Below, piece after piece: positions 33,020-43,200 of a stretch of DNA of 64,000 nt (within the stretch, counting starts at the first letter, position 1; each line of letters opens with the position of its first letter). The position numbers and the translations under genes were made by a program. The stretch lies in NCBI GenBank assembly GCA_963920575.1, contig OY986967.1, positions 6,157,166-6,221,165 on the forward strand, written 5' to 3'. Under the pieces are notes generated by a model, which was not told the DNA's origin, ran no database searches, and saw nothing but the letters and a program-made list of their open reading frames with translations. Source of the DNA: Narthecium ossifragum. Taxonomy: Eukaryota > Streptophyta > Magnoliopsida > Dioscoreales > Nartheciaceae.

Positions 33020-34031
33020 GGAGGGGAGCACGGAGTTTAGATGGGACTGTATATGGGAAGGGCCCTTTGAACCTAGGGTTCGTACGTTCCTGTGAAAGCT
33101 TCGTCACCGGAAATTGCCGACGAGGGAGGCCCTATTCAATGTGAAGGTTGCAGGGGACGCAGAGTGTCCGAGATGCAGGGAATGGAGTGAGTCTCTGGTT
33201 CACCTCTTTGTGCAATGTGAAAAGTCCAGAGGGTTTTCTACAGAGATGGGGAAGTTAGGAGAACAGAGGCTTGAAGAGATTGGGAGAGGGTGCTAACAAC
33301 CTTCCAGAGATCGGAAGAATGGCAATTAAGGAAAGGGAAGATTGGTTATGGGCTATGGATATTGTAGAAGAATCGGAACAAAATGCTCTTCGATGGGAAG
33401 GCAGAGTCACTAAAGAAACTCTCGAAGACCATCTTGTGGCTTGCAAAAGAGTGGCAGATGAAGAAAGGGAGGTATAGGCAAGAGGTTTGGGCGACTAGAG
33501 AGGTATGGAGGGATTTCTTTACCATAAGATGTGATGCCTCCTTCCTACAAGGAGAGTCAGGCTTGGGCGTTGTCTGCTGGAATGCCCACGGAGGGAAAGA
33601 ATAGTGTTTTTTGACAGGGGAGAGCTAATGAGGCTAGAGATGCTGAGCTATACGCCATGGATAGGACGGTAGACATCGCTAGAAGCTGAGGCTGCGAGAA
33701 GGTGCTATTGGAGTCTGATTCCAAGGACTTGGTTGAACGTGTTAATGGGAGGAAACAGTGCCCCGGTGCTCAAAGCAGCCGATTGCAAGGACTTTGTTGG
33801 AATGCAGCTCAGTTAAAGGAGATTCATGTACGGTTTATACCAAGAGAGGATAATGAGGAGGCTAATGGCCTTACGAGGGGCCGATGGGCCAAGTTTTGCG
33901 TAGAAGCCCCGGGAGCCCAAGAGAGGCCCGATGAGGGGGGCTAGCCCTCAGTTTTGATGTCGTTCGTAGTTTTGTGGCTTGGTTTTCACTAGCACCGGGC
34001 TCAACTTGTCCAAAAACCAAAAAAAAAAAGA
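33020..34031 (+). pseudogene. 5'-truncated L1-type LINE, zinc-binding and RNase H end
   Basis: Three frames read in order: RKLPTREALFNVKVAGDAEC followed by PRCREWSESLVHLFVQC (the zf-RVT region after plant LINE reverse transcriptase), IRCDASFLQGESGLGVVCWN, and VLLESDSKDLVERVNGRK followed by IHVRFIPREDNEEANGLTRG (plant-type RNase H). The segment closes with a short A-rich tail at 34015-34031. RT and ORF1 are missing, the usual outcome of incomplete target-primed insertion. Several frameshifts show it is old. Confidence 0.8.
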
Positions 34032-34032
34032 A

Positions 34033-34140
34033 GACTCAGAACCAAGAGATACCCACTACATGTCCCTTAGCATCAATTTTTTAAAGAGCATCAAAACCGA
34101 AGAGACTCAGAACCAAGAGATGTCCCCCAGCATCAATTTT
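34033..34140 (+). repeat. local duplication after the LINE tail
   Basis: Two copies of GACTCAGAACCAAGAGAT followed by TGTCCC..AGCATCAATTTT, offset by about 66 bp, directly downstream of the poly-A tail. Confidence 0.75.
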
Positions 34141-34539
34141 CTTCTTTCTCTAAAAGAGAATTGCCGATGTGAGCATTTGAGGTCTCAGACAGGATGTTGT
34201 TTAAGGCTTTAAAATCTGACCACAAGTTTGACATCCAGAGTTATGGACTGCTAGTATAGAGAAAAATATGCAACAATTGCAAGTCCGAGCTCGATTAGCG
34301 ATAAGATCATAAAACGCTCAAAGCAAACTAATGCGTACAAGGTTTCAAGTTTCTACACCTTAGCTCAGATGACCTCAGCAGCTAAAACACCAATTAAAGT
34401 AGACTAGAGCCAAGCAAAACTAGCTACAACCAAACACAGGCAACACTGCAAAGCGAACAACATCGACTGTCTGCTTGAAGTATGTCCTCTCAATTCCAGT
34501 TGTGGCATAGTATATTTTTCTCCATCTTGAATACCATAA

Positions 34540-36165
34540 GCATATACAGTAGCACCTTAATTCAAGTGGATATGCAAGCAAGAAAGCATGAGTACTACAC
34601 AACAACAATCGATATTGTCTGCTTCCTTTCAATATGAATGGCTATCAAGTATCAACAAATAAATACGTATGCCCTTAATTGTTAGCCACGAATGCTCATC
34701 TAATCAAAATATATAAAAGGAGAAATATCATCCCTAATAATCATTGGAAAATCATTCAACAGATGCCACAAAGAAAAAACTTGTCTTCAACATGGAACTC
34801 ATAGACCACATGAACCAAAACACTGAACTCTTAGGAGAAGCACCCCACATGTTCTCTTCCACACTCTACCGAGTAAAATTCGAAGGAACATGATTTTCCC
34901 ACCCATCCATTAGAGAGATGATGGATCATACCTAATATGTAAATTTTAGAGCATCTACTAAAAATTCTGTCAAGAAGATCTCGGATCATAATCACAAAGC
35001 AGAACAAAATCGCAGCATATAAGACACAAGAATATGTAAATTGACTAACATTCCTCACTGCAATCTGAGCAAATAATTTTCGTAATAGCTTTCTCCTCTA
35101 CCGCCTAAAACTTGTCAAAGTAATTGCTCCAACAAGAAGCGCTTTAAATACTGGTGAAACATCATAAGAAAATCAAGCCAAGAAACTTCAAAAATTCGTG
35201 AAAAGGATAATCAGGAGGGTAAGCAAGAAAAATGTAGGAAATAACAGTCAAGGAATGAGATAATGAGAGGTACATGTGCCATAGATTTATTGAAAAATTC
35301 AGTCACCACCACCATCTTGAATTTACCGAGGCACATACAAGGACGCCAAAGATAAGCTTCACAGTACATACTAGTAAGAGTCATAGGAGACAAACAAAAA
35401 CTGAATAACAAAAGAAGTATTCCTTTCAACCATCACCTCAAGATTGTAAGGAAAACGGTGAAACTAAACAGTTGATTCTTTCCTTCAACTAAAATATCAT
35501 AAGTAACATCTAAATTTCAAGTGGATATGCAGAAAAGACATCATGAACATCACAATATCAAGAACGATTATGTCAGCTTTCTTTCGATATGAATGGCCAT
35601 CAACAAGCAATTAAGTAATGGGGTAAAGAACAGAGCAACCTAATAACATAACATCCCAAACAGCATTGATTGGAAAAGATCCAGTAGATTTCAAGAAAAC
35701 ATTGGTCTTAAACAGAAAAATTCTAGACCACACAAAAAGCAGAAAAAACACCAAAATCTTATTCATGGCTAAGCATCCACCACAAGTCTTGTTTGGTTTC
35801 TACCAAATAAAATCTAAAATCCATAGTTGAAGCAACATAGTTTTGTAGTCATCCATGAGAAAGAGATGGCTGGCATCCCCTAAAATCTTTGGAATAGATT
35901 CTACAGTATCTTTCAGAAATTCTGTCAAGAATAATCTCAACTTCATAAGCACATCACATAACCACATATTGCAAAGTAAAGTAATTCCAATTCTCATAGC
36001 CAGACGAAGATGATTTGAGATCAAATTTCATAGCAAAACAAAACGGCCACATATAAGATACAAGTATATGTAGAACGTAAGAACGAGTATCATACATGAT
36101 TGCTTCAACAATATGTAAGATCAGAGAACAAGTACTACACCTAAATCATGTCAAAGTTGAACTTA
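34540..36165. repeat. old ~955-bp-spaced segmental duplication
   Basis: Segments about 34540-35130 and 35490-36165 are diverged copies. Shared pieces include TTCAAGTGGATATGCA, CTTTC(A/G)ATATGAATGGC(T/C)ATCAA, AAATTCTGTCAAGAA and ACTTGTCAAAG/CATGTCAAAG. No ORF is conserved. It lies downstream of the PNRC-like gene and could be part of long 3' non-coding sequence of that gene. Confidence 0.6.
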
Positions 36166-37027
36166 TTGCTTCCAGAAAAAACCTTTGGAATACCACAGAG
36201 GAACCAGCCTCCAAGAAAAATAGAGGATCAAGCTAACAAATCCGTCAAAAAACATCACCATCACAGGAGACGCTCGTATTTGGCAAGCAAAGGTCATAGG
36301 AAAACCAAAAACTAGCTGATGCTGGATTTACTCTAGTTGTAATAGAGCAGTTTCAGCAACAAACCCAATTTCTGAAACACGGCATATGACATCTTATTCC
36401 ACTCAATCGCATCGACTTAAAATAATCCAGAATTAAGGGAAAAGACGCAGCTTCAAAGACAAAAGCCAGCTTGTTGCCACATGAATTTGAAATTGCTCAT
36501 ATACTAATAACCATCACTACTCTTAACATGAAACAACATACAGACAGACTCAAGACTCATTATGCTATCAAACTGCAATACAGAAGCAACAACCCTAATC
36601 TTGGCTACGGAACCATATGGACCATGATACGCTACGAAACCCATATGGACCAGGTTACGCTACGCAACTGCAACACAAGTAGACCACGAATACTATTTAC
36701 ATCATAATTAGAAGCCTGCAACCAACCAAAACCCACCCCAACACCCATAACCTATAGTAGTTGCCAAACCAAAAGAAAACCTGCTTCACAAGAAAAAGAA
36801 TTCTTTCCCATCCCGATAACTTCCTTTTGAAAAAATAGAGGAAGACATCCACCACCGCCACCTGAAAGACACATCCACACCAGAGATCGTCGTCGCAGCG
36901 ACCCATACACGAGCCCAAGGAGGATCACCGCCATCAATTTTGATCATAACAGAGACGCATCGCCGACAACCCGATCATCATGACCGAGATAACGCCAATC
37001 GCGGCCGTCCGCCGCAGGAACAGAGGA
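36166..37027 (-). other. 3' flank of the PNRC-like gene
   Basis: Sequence after the stop codon on the minus strand; GC-rich to about 36900, then AT-rich. No recognisable gene; likely 3' UTR and downstream or intronic UTR sequence. Confidence 0.4.
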
Positions 37028-37573
37028 TCAGGGAAGATCGTCGAGCCGGAGGAGGCATCTGAGACCCCTCGTCGCCATATCGTCACGGTTTTTAACTAGG
37101 AGAGCCGGGAACGGGAGGGAGCTCGGCGGCGGCGATGATGAGAACCCCGGCCCCGCGTACTTCGGCGGCGGGGACGACAGAGGCGAACCGGAGAACCGGA
37201 TCTGACGAGGCAAAGTCTCCGGATCCGGGCCGATCCGGTCCGTGGAGCATAGGACAGCGTCCTGGCTGTCAGATTCCCGATCCACAACGGAGGGTTTCAA
37301 ATCCGCACCCCGTTTTAGGATCGTAACCTCTTCCATCACAAAGTTCCGGGATGGAAACTTGACGACGATGGCAGGGTCTTCGCCTGCGAAGGAGACCCGG
37401 CGGTCGGACCGAGCCAAGTCGGCCCGGGTTGACTTCTTCGGGTTGGACCGGGTCGGCGACCGGCCGAACTTCTTCCGGCATGGCTTCACCGCCCCCGTCG
37501 GAAACTGCCGGAAGGCGTCGAGATGCAGCCGGCCTTGGAGGCAATCGTGAGATCGGAGTACCTCCGTCCCCAT
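37028..37573 (-). CDS. PNRC-like small protein (possible mRNA-decapping cofactor)
   Basis: A single-exon 181-residue protein starting MGTEVLRSHDCLQGRL. The upstream in-frame extension is less likely because a TATA box sits 92 bp before this ATG. Plant-family blocks visible: VMEEVTILKRGADL (79-92), YAGPGFSSSPPPSSLPFP (139-156) and ATRGLRCLLRLDDLP (167-181). The middle block matches the YAG-x-F-x3-P-P/S-P-S-x-LP-x-P motif of vertebrate PNRC proteins and yeast Edc1/Edc2, which bind the Dcp1 EVH1 domain and stimulate mRNA decapping. A decapping or P-body role in this plant is inference from that motif. The rest is basic and probably disordered (RKKFGRSPTRSNPKKSTR). Reading frame intact. Confidence 0.8.
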   Translation of the reverse strand: MGTEVLRSHDCLQGRLHLDAFRQFPTGAVKPCRKKFGRSPTRSNPKKSTRADLARSDRRVSFAGEDPAIVVKFPSRNFVMEEVTILKRGADLKPSVVDRESDSQDAVLCSTDRIGPDPETLPRQIRFSGSPLSSPPPKYAGPGFSSSPPPSSLPFPALLVKNRDDMATRGLRCLLRLDDLP

Positions 37574-37664
37574 GGCCTGAGAGATTAGAGCAGCGGCAGC
37601 GGAAAGCCTAGAAGGATTAGAAAGAGGTCTTTGGGCGAGGAAAGAGACGCCCAAAAGTCTAGAA

Positions 37665-37670
37665 TTTATA
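37665..37670 (-). promoter_or_regulatory. TATA box of the PNRC-like gene
   Basis: On the minus strand CTATAAATTCTAG; TATAAA ends 92 bp before the ATG at 37573, giving a leader of roughly 60-70 nt. Confidence 0.55.
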
Positions 37671-37673
37671 GAG

Positions 37674-38197
37674 AACAACCAAATGAGGAAGTTGAGGGTC
37701 TGTTTGGTAATTTAATAGAAAATCTGACGTGGCGACGGAACCGCCTCTTAAGCCAATAATGACGCCATGAAATTACTCTATTACCCTTAAAAGTTTAAAG
37801 TATTTACGTACGGTGCCAATAGCGGCTATGATTGCTGGGGCGGATAGAGGGATATGTTACGTAATAATTATCAACATGGTGGGTATATGGTAATGGGGGT
37901 AGTGGACGGAGAGGACGGCGGCTAGAAGTCCGTGAGGCAAGTAGAGACGTGGGGCGGGGTTGGCGTGGGACCGACAGCTGTGCAGGGACCGGCCCTATGA
38001 GGATCGGTTACGTGGAAACCGGCAAACCGCTTCGGGGTGACTGGTCAGTGGTGTTATCGGCACCGGCTGTTACAGGTTGCACCGGCCTCGATACGTCCGC
38101 CGGCTGCTACACGGTCTCTTTGATAGAGGAAGGTGCGCCGACCTTTTAATAGAGACTCCTCGTTTCCGGCACCGCCGGTCAAGATAACCTTATTGGG
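37674..38197. other. upstream region of the PNRC-like gene
   Basis: About 520 bp between the TATA box and the Mutator-like element. AT-rich near the promoter, GC-rich with CCGGC steps at 37900-38170. No ORF with support. Confidence 0.4.
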
Positions 38198-38207
38198 TAA
38201 TGGAGCG

Positions 38208-39105
38208 GGATTTGTTACCAAATACGACATCTAATGTTCATATTTGGCGCGATGATCCCTCCATTGTTTTTTTTACAACAAAGGACCGTAAATATAATTT
38301 ATTTCGATTTTATCTCTATCATGTAATTGCTTCACATCACATGGAATGGCTATGTCATTACCATCATGTTTTTAACCCAAAATCTCTGCAACTCCCGTCA
38401 TCTTCTTTTCTCTCTTTCGTCTTATCATCTTCTCTTCTCCCTTTTCACCGCCTCCTCTTCTTTTCTCTTTTTCCACTCTTCTCCATTATTCTTTCATATC
38501 TTTTCCCTTTTCATTATCTCTTATTCTCTGCCTTTGGACCTTCGGACATCTCGATATTCTTCGCCAAAATAGTTCATCGGAGAGAGCTCTCCACACATGC
38601 AAGGTAATAAGAAGTGTTCCGCTTCATTGCTCACTGAAAAATAAGGTAGTTTTCTCGCATTCTAACGCATCCTACACTGTCTCCGTTCGAACAGTGACGT
38701 CTTGCTGTTAGAGCCAGCAACTATTCCCCGCATACTATGTGGCATTGATATGAACACATGTTTCGAACCATATCCCAGCGGAGACGAAGTATTAGCTCAA
38801 GTGGTGGAAGAGATGACGATTAACGGACTCACACCGGAGGCCGAGGGGTAAGTTATAGAAGCATGTGTATAATTATAAGATGCGTGTGTATAAAATTCTA
38901 CATGCGTGTCTAAACTTCTTTTCACGGTTATTTATAGGCTATGCACGTGTACAAAATTTATGAACGTGTACGAGGTTTACATGCTTTTTGCGTGTATTAC
39001 TAGCTCACACACATGTTCAAGCACGCGTATAAATCAAACCACGTGTATGTTTTGGTCCTTTTACAAGTACTGTTTTGTGAACTCCTTGTACACGCAGTCA
39101 TGAAG
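38208..39105 (+). repeat. left terminal inverted repeat of the Mutator-like element
   Basis: An 898-bp arm. It contains an open stretch (38705-38851) reading LLEPATIPRILCGIDMNTCF followed by VVEEMTINGLTPEAEG, repeated in the right arm, so coding-like sequence lies inside the TIR. Confidence 0.85.
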
Positions 39106-39459
39106 TTCTTACTTTAGTAAGCATAAAGTTCTTACTCTTGTAAGCATATAACTTAAGGTTGACGCATATAACTATATACGTGTATGTTTGTACGCACATT
39201 ATATTTTATGCGTCCAAAACAGACGGGTAGAATAAACTGAAGACTCGTATACTTTAGACATGTTTCAGATTATACGCGTGTTCTTCTAAGTTATACGCGT
39301 ACTACATAAGCATGCGTCAACAATAATTTAACGTGTTTCCTATGTAAACAGGTATGCGGTACATATGAGAACTCATTTAATATGTTACGACCTTATATGT
39401 GCGAGCTAATGATGAGGAATCCTAGAACCATGACAACACTCAAGTTGGATTCGTGCACA

Positions 39460-39691
39460 CGCATTCATAAATCATCTCCAACCAGTCATCAGGATAGACG
39501 GGATATTCGTCACCGGAAGATATCCAGGGACAATATTTGTCGCGATTGGAATGGATACCAACAATTACATCGTCTGAATTGCGTTTGACGTAGGGCACAA
39601 CAAGAAGACTTGTAGAGCACCTAATCCTCCCGATGCACCCGTACGTCCTGTAGATGTGCCTAGTACAGCACCAGCTCCGTCCGCTACATGA
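39460..39691 (+). pseudogene. Mutator-like transposase remnants, internally deleted
   Basis: 39460-39577 reads INHLQPVIRIDGIFVTGRYP then GTIFVAIGMDTNNYIV and a stop, matching the start of the MULE transposase domain (IDGTFLTGKYRGTLLTAVGVDGNN type). Only 14 bases later, 39592-39691 reads GHNKKTCRAPNPPDAPVRP and ends in a stop, matching the zinc-knuckle C-terminus. The catalytic core of several hundred residues between them has been deleted. Confidence 0.75.
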
Positions 39692-40503
39692 TGTTGCGTC
39701 TATCTTGTGTGTATTGTATGGTGTAACACGTGTATTGTTTATGACGATACGTGTATTTTTTAAAAACGCGTGTTTATCTACTGTTGTTCGCTGAAGACGC
39801 GTGTTCATTGAAGTTGACATTGTATGTGTGTGTGTTCGCTGAAGACACGTATTTTTTATCTAACACGCATATGATAGGTGGAATCACGAGTATAATATAC
39901 ACATACACGTATACTGTAACATCATCAAACATAAACGAACAACCGTAAAAGGCTGCCATCACAAGACGAGGCACAATTGAGGCCAATGTGAAGATGTTCA
40001 AGGTGAAAATTACTTGGCCACAACTAAAAGACTTGTACAATACATGTTCCTCTGGATAAAGCACATCATACAACAGTAAGAGTAGACTTGTACAACACTT
40101 ATTTTGTCATGAAGGTGATGTTGTGTGTAACTTTATGATGAAAGCACGGGAATAATTATAAGATATGTGTGTATGAAATTCTACATACGTGTCTCAACTT
40201 CTTTTCACGAGTATCTTCAGGATATGCATGTGTACGAAAGTAAACTGCAGACCCCTAGCGCAAGCACCTTATCCCCCGACAGCTTTAGGTTTGCCTTGTC
40301 GGGATACCTCTCTCCAACATATGGCTCAGGGGTATTCAAAAAGTAGATTGCTTGAGCTTCCAGTGTTTCGAAATTGAGAACATACTCATCTACCTCATCA
40401 CAGTCAAATATCTTCGATGGCTCCTCGCAGTTGCTACCAGCTACCTAGTCATTCGCAAAATATATTTCATCGTTTGGGTCATATGTGTCGAAAGTAGACC
40501 TGT

Positions 40504-41389
40504 CTTCATGACTGCGTGTATAATGAGTTTACAAATCAGTACTCGTAAAATTATCAAAACATACACGTGTTTCAATTTATACTCGTGAATGAACACGTGT
40601 GTGAGCTAGTAATACAAGCAAAAAGCATGTAAACCTCGTACACGTTCATAAATTTTGTATACGTGCGTAGCTTATAAATACTCTTGAAAAGAAACTCAAA
40701 TACATATGTAGAATTTTATACACACGCATCTTATGATTATACACATGCTTCTATAACGTACGCCTCGGCCTCTGGTGTGAGTCCATTAATCGCCATCTCT
40801 TCCACCACTTAAGCTAATGCTTCGTCTCTGCTGGGACATGGTTTGAGAGGTGTGTTGAGATTAATGCCACCCAGTATGCAAAGAATAGTTGCTGGCTCTA
40901 ATAGCGAGACGTCGCTGTTCGAAATAAGATAATGTGGGATGCGTTAGAAGGCGAGAAAACTACCTTATTCTTTAGTGAGCAATGCAGCGGAACACTTCTC
41001 ATTGCCTTGCATGTGTGGAGAGCTCTCTCCGGTGAACTATTTTGATGAAGAAAACTGAGACGTACGAAGGTTCGAAGGTAGGAAGAGGATGCAGTGGAAA
41101 AGGAGAAGAGATGAAAGAATAAGAGAGAAAAGTGTAGAGATTTTGGGTTGCAGAGATTTTGGGTTAAAAACATGATGGGAGTTGCAGAGATTTTAGGTTA
41201 AAAACAGAATGACCATGCCACATGATGGCCACGTCATGCAGCATGGCCATCCCATGCGATGTGAGGCCATTACATGGCAGGGATAAAACCGGGATAAACT
41301 ATATTTGGGGTCTCCTATTGCAAAAAAACAATGGATGGGTCTCATTCTGCCAAATGTGGACATTGGAGGTCCTATTTGGCAATAAGTTC
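40504..41389 (-). repeat. right terminal inverted repeat of the Mutator-like element
   Basis: An 886-bp inverted copy of the left arm. It retains the degraded coding-like stretch ending NGLTPEAEAYVIEACV on the minus strand. The adjacent interior (about 40250-40490, minus) reads FDTYDPNDEIYFAND and NFETLEAQAIYFLNTPEPY, possibly more of the original transposase gene. Confidence 0.85.
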
Positions 41390-41877
41390 TAACGGAGTGG
41401 GTTGGTATGTATGCATGAAGCTTGGCACGTGTGGCCATGGGCACGTATCCCCGTTGGTACTCCCATGATGTTTAAAACCAACGGGCCCTGTATAAGACAG
41501 GGTTTTATTTACATCGAATGGCCCACAAAAGCCTACAAGACTTCTATGTGACGGTCTAAAATCACCCCTACCACATGAATTCCAGTACATATGTGAGGAG
41601 GGATTCGCGCGGCGCGGGGGGGGGGGGGGGGGTCGCAATAGGTGGGGTATTGCACATCAGTGCAATATTTAATCCCCACCGTCCTTATCCATCAACTTAA
41701 CAAGGACGGTGGGGATGGCTGGGGTTTTGAAACGAATCGGATCCGCAACCCACGGATCTAATTTGAGTTTTTAAGCTCTCGATGCACTCTGGCTCTCTGT
41801 CATCATCTTTGATGGCGGTATTGAAATTTTTTGTGCCAAATGAAAAATGCGCTCGCCAAGGTGATCATCGGAAGCTT
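41390..41877. other. spacer with a 17-G run and two perfect hairpins
   Basis: Contains 17 consecutive G at 41616-41632; TATTGCAC-atca-GTGCAATA at 41648-41667; and a 14-bp perfect stem TCCCCACCGTCCTT / AAGGACGGTGGGGA at 41673-41686 and 41702-41715 with a 15-nt loop. No gene is seen. From 41700 it may belong to the LTR C region into which solo LTR X copy 2 inserted. Confidence 0.7.
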
Positions 41878-43196
41878 TGATGAGTACTTGGAAATGCACT
41901 CTGAACATGACTAAGAACAGCTTATTTTTTGGGTTTTCATGCTTTATATAGATGATTTCATCCTTATATGTTGCTTCACAAAGTTATTTGGAATATGCAC
42001 AAAATTGGAGCTAAAAGAAGCTGAAAAGATTACATGGGTCATCTTCAACATCAACACTGTACCTTCTCGGAAAGAACCAGATGATGTGTCATATATGGTT
42101 GGAAAGCTCTGGAAGTCTAGTTTCTAAGGGTTTTTACGGTTCGTGATTTGGAGGTTCTTAGAGGAAGATATGTTATTTTTAGTACGAGAGGTGTAGGAGC
42201 AAACATCTACGGAAGAAGAAGATCGATCTGATCCCAAAGAGAATCGATCTCTTGTCAGACGACCTGAAAACAAATGGACCGGATTTGATCCAATAGTTAA
42301 AATAAAACCTAGGGTTTCATACCTATATATAAGGAGGACGTACAGGGTGTGTTGGAAAGAGTTTTGGAGGGGAGCAAAGTAAGGAAGAAGATGAAGAAAT
42401 CCCCATCCATGGCCAAGTAAGCCGCACGCATGGCGGACGGATGACCTAACGAGGACTAGGGTTTCTTCTTCATCATGGTTGATAGTTTTAATATTTATTG
42501 TTGAACTCTTTTCTATGTATTGAATCTTCAATATCTATTTTCATTATGGATTTCGATGTGGATGATTAATATTCTGAATCTAGTCATGCTTCTTTCATAA
42601 TCTTGTAATCCCATTATTATATCTATTGTTTACCTACTTTATCTCGTGAAATCTTTGCTATGCATTGCCGATTGTGAGAGTTGGTATTGTGTATTCTTAG
42701 AGATCTGGTAAGATAGGGTTAGGGCTTTGTCCCGAGGAACTTTCGCTATATGTTGCCTGTAGAGACAGCCGGTATCGTATATTCATAGGTTATAGTATGA
42801 TGAAGTTAGAACTATAATAAGGAAGAGTCAATCATAAGAGGAGACATTTATCTTTTGATATATAGGTTTAAAGCTCCATATCTTCCGATTAAGGTGATTG
42901 GGATGTAAATCCCTTAACTGAGTATTGAATGAACCGTTGGTAGAAGAAGAACCTAAGTCCGAGTGAAGGGATTCCTGACGCTTAACCTTTTTAAAACCTT
43001 GATATCTCTAGTTAATATTACATTATCATTAATATTTTGATCTAATTTAGTTTAGTTTGCTCTTAAGCTCTTGATTGTTTTCGATATATCATTATCTGTG
43101 TTTATGGATCCTTTCTGCTTGTTTCTCTGTAGGTTCGACCTCTCTTATGTTGTACTACACCGCGACCGCTGTGCGAGACACATTTGAGCGACATCA
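41878..43196 (+). mobile_element. solo LTR of family X (copy 2)
   Basis: A 1,319-bp LTR, TGATGAGTACTTGG...GAGCGACATCA, homologous to 5491-7112. Flanks AGCTT (41873-41877) and AGCTC (43197-43201) form a TSD with one change. The promoter-like TATATATAAGGAGG lies near 42325. It lacks the GGATCC array of copy 1. Confidence 0.88.
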
Positions 43197-43200
43197 AGCT

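Larger units (their letters stand above)
38208..41389. mobile_element. Mutator-like element with ~890-bp terminal inverted repeats
   Basis: A 3.18-kb element. The left arm 38208-39105 and the right arm 40504-41389 are inverted copies, matching from the outer ends (ACCAAATACGACATCTAATG / GCCAAATAGGACCTCCAATG) to the inner CACGCAGTCATGAAG. Flanks TAATGGAGCG (38198-38207) and TAACGGAGTG (41390-41399) form an imperfect 9-10-bp TSD with two transitions, the size expected for Mutator-like elements. The interior contains transposase remnants and many ACGTGTAT/ACGCGTAT steps. It is a deletion derivative and cannot encode transposase. Confidence 0.85.

Noticed and set aside
33702..33944. A host RNase H gene
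   Set aside because: Sits right after a LINE zinc-binding region and before an A-rich tail with several frameshifts, so it is the 3' end of a LINE.
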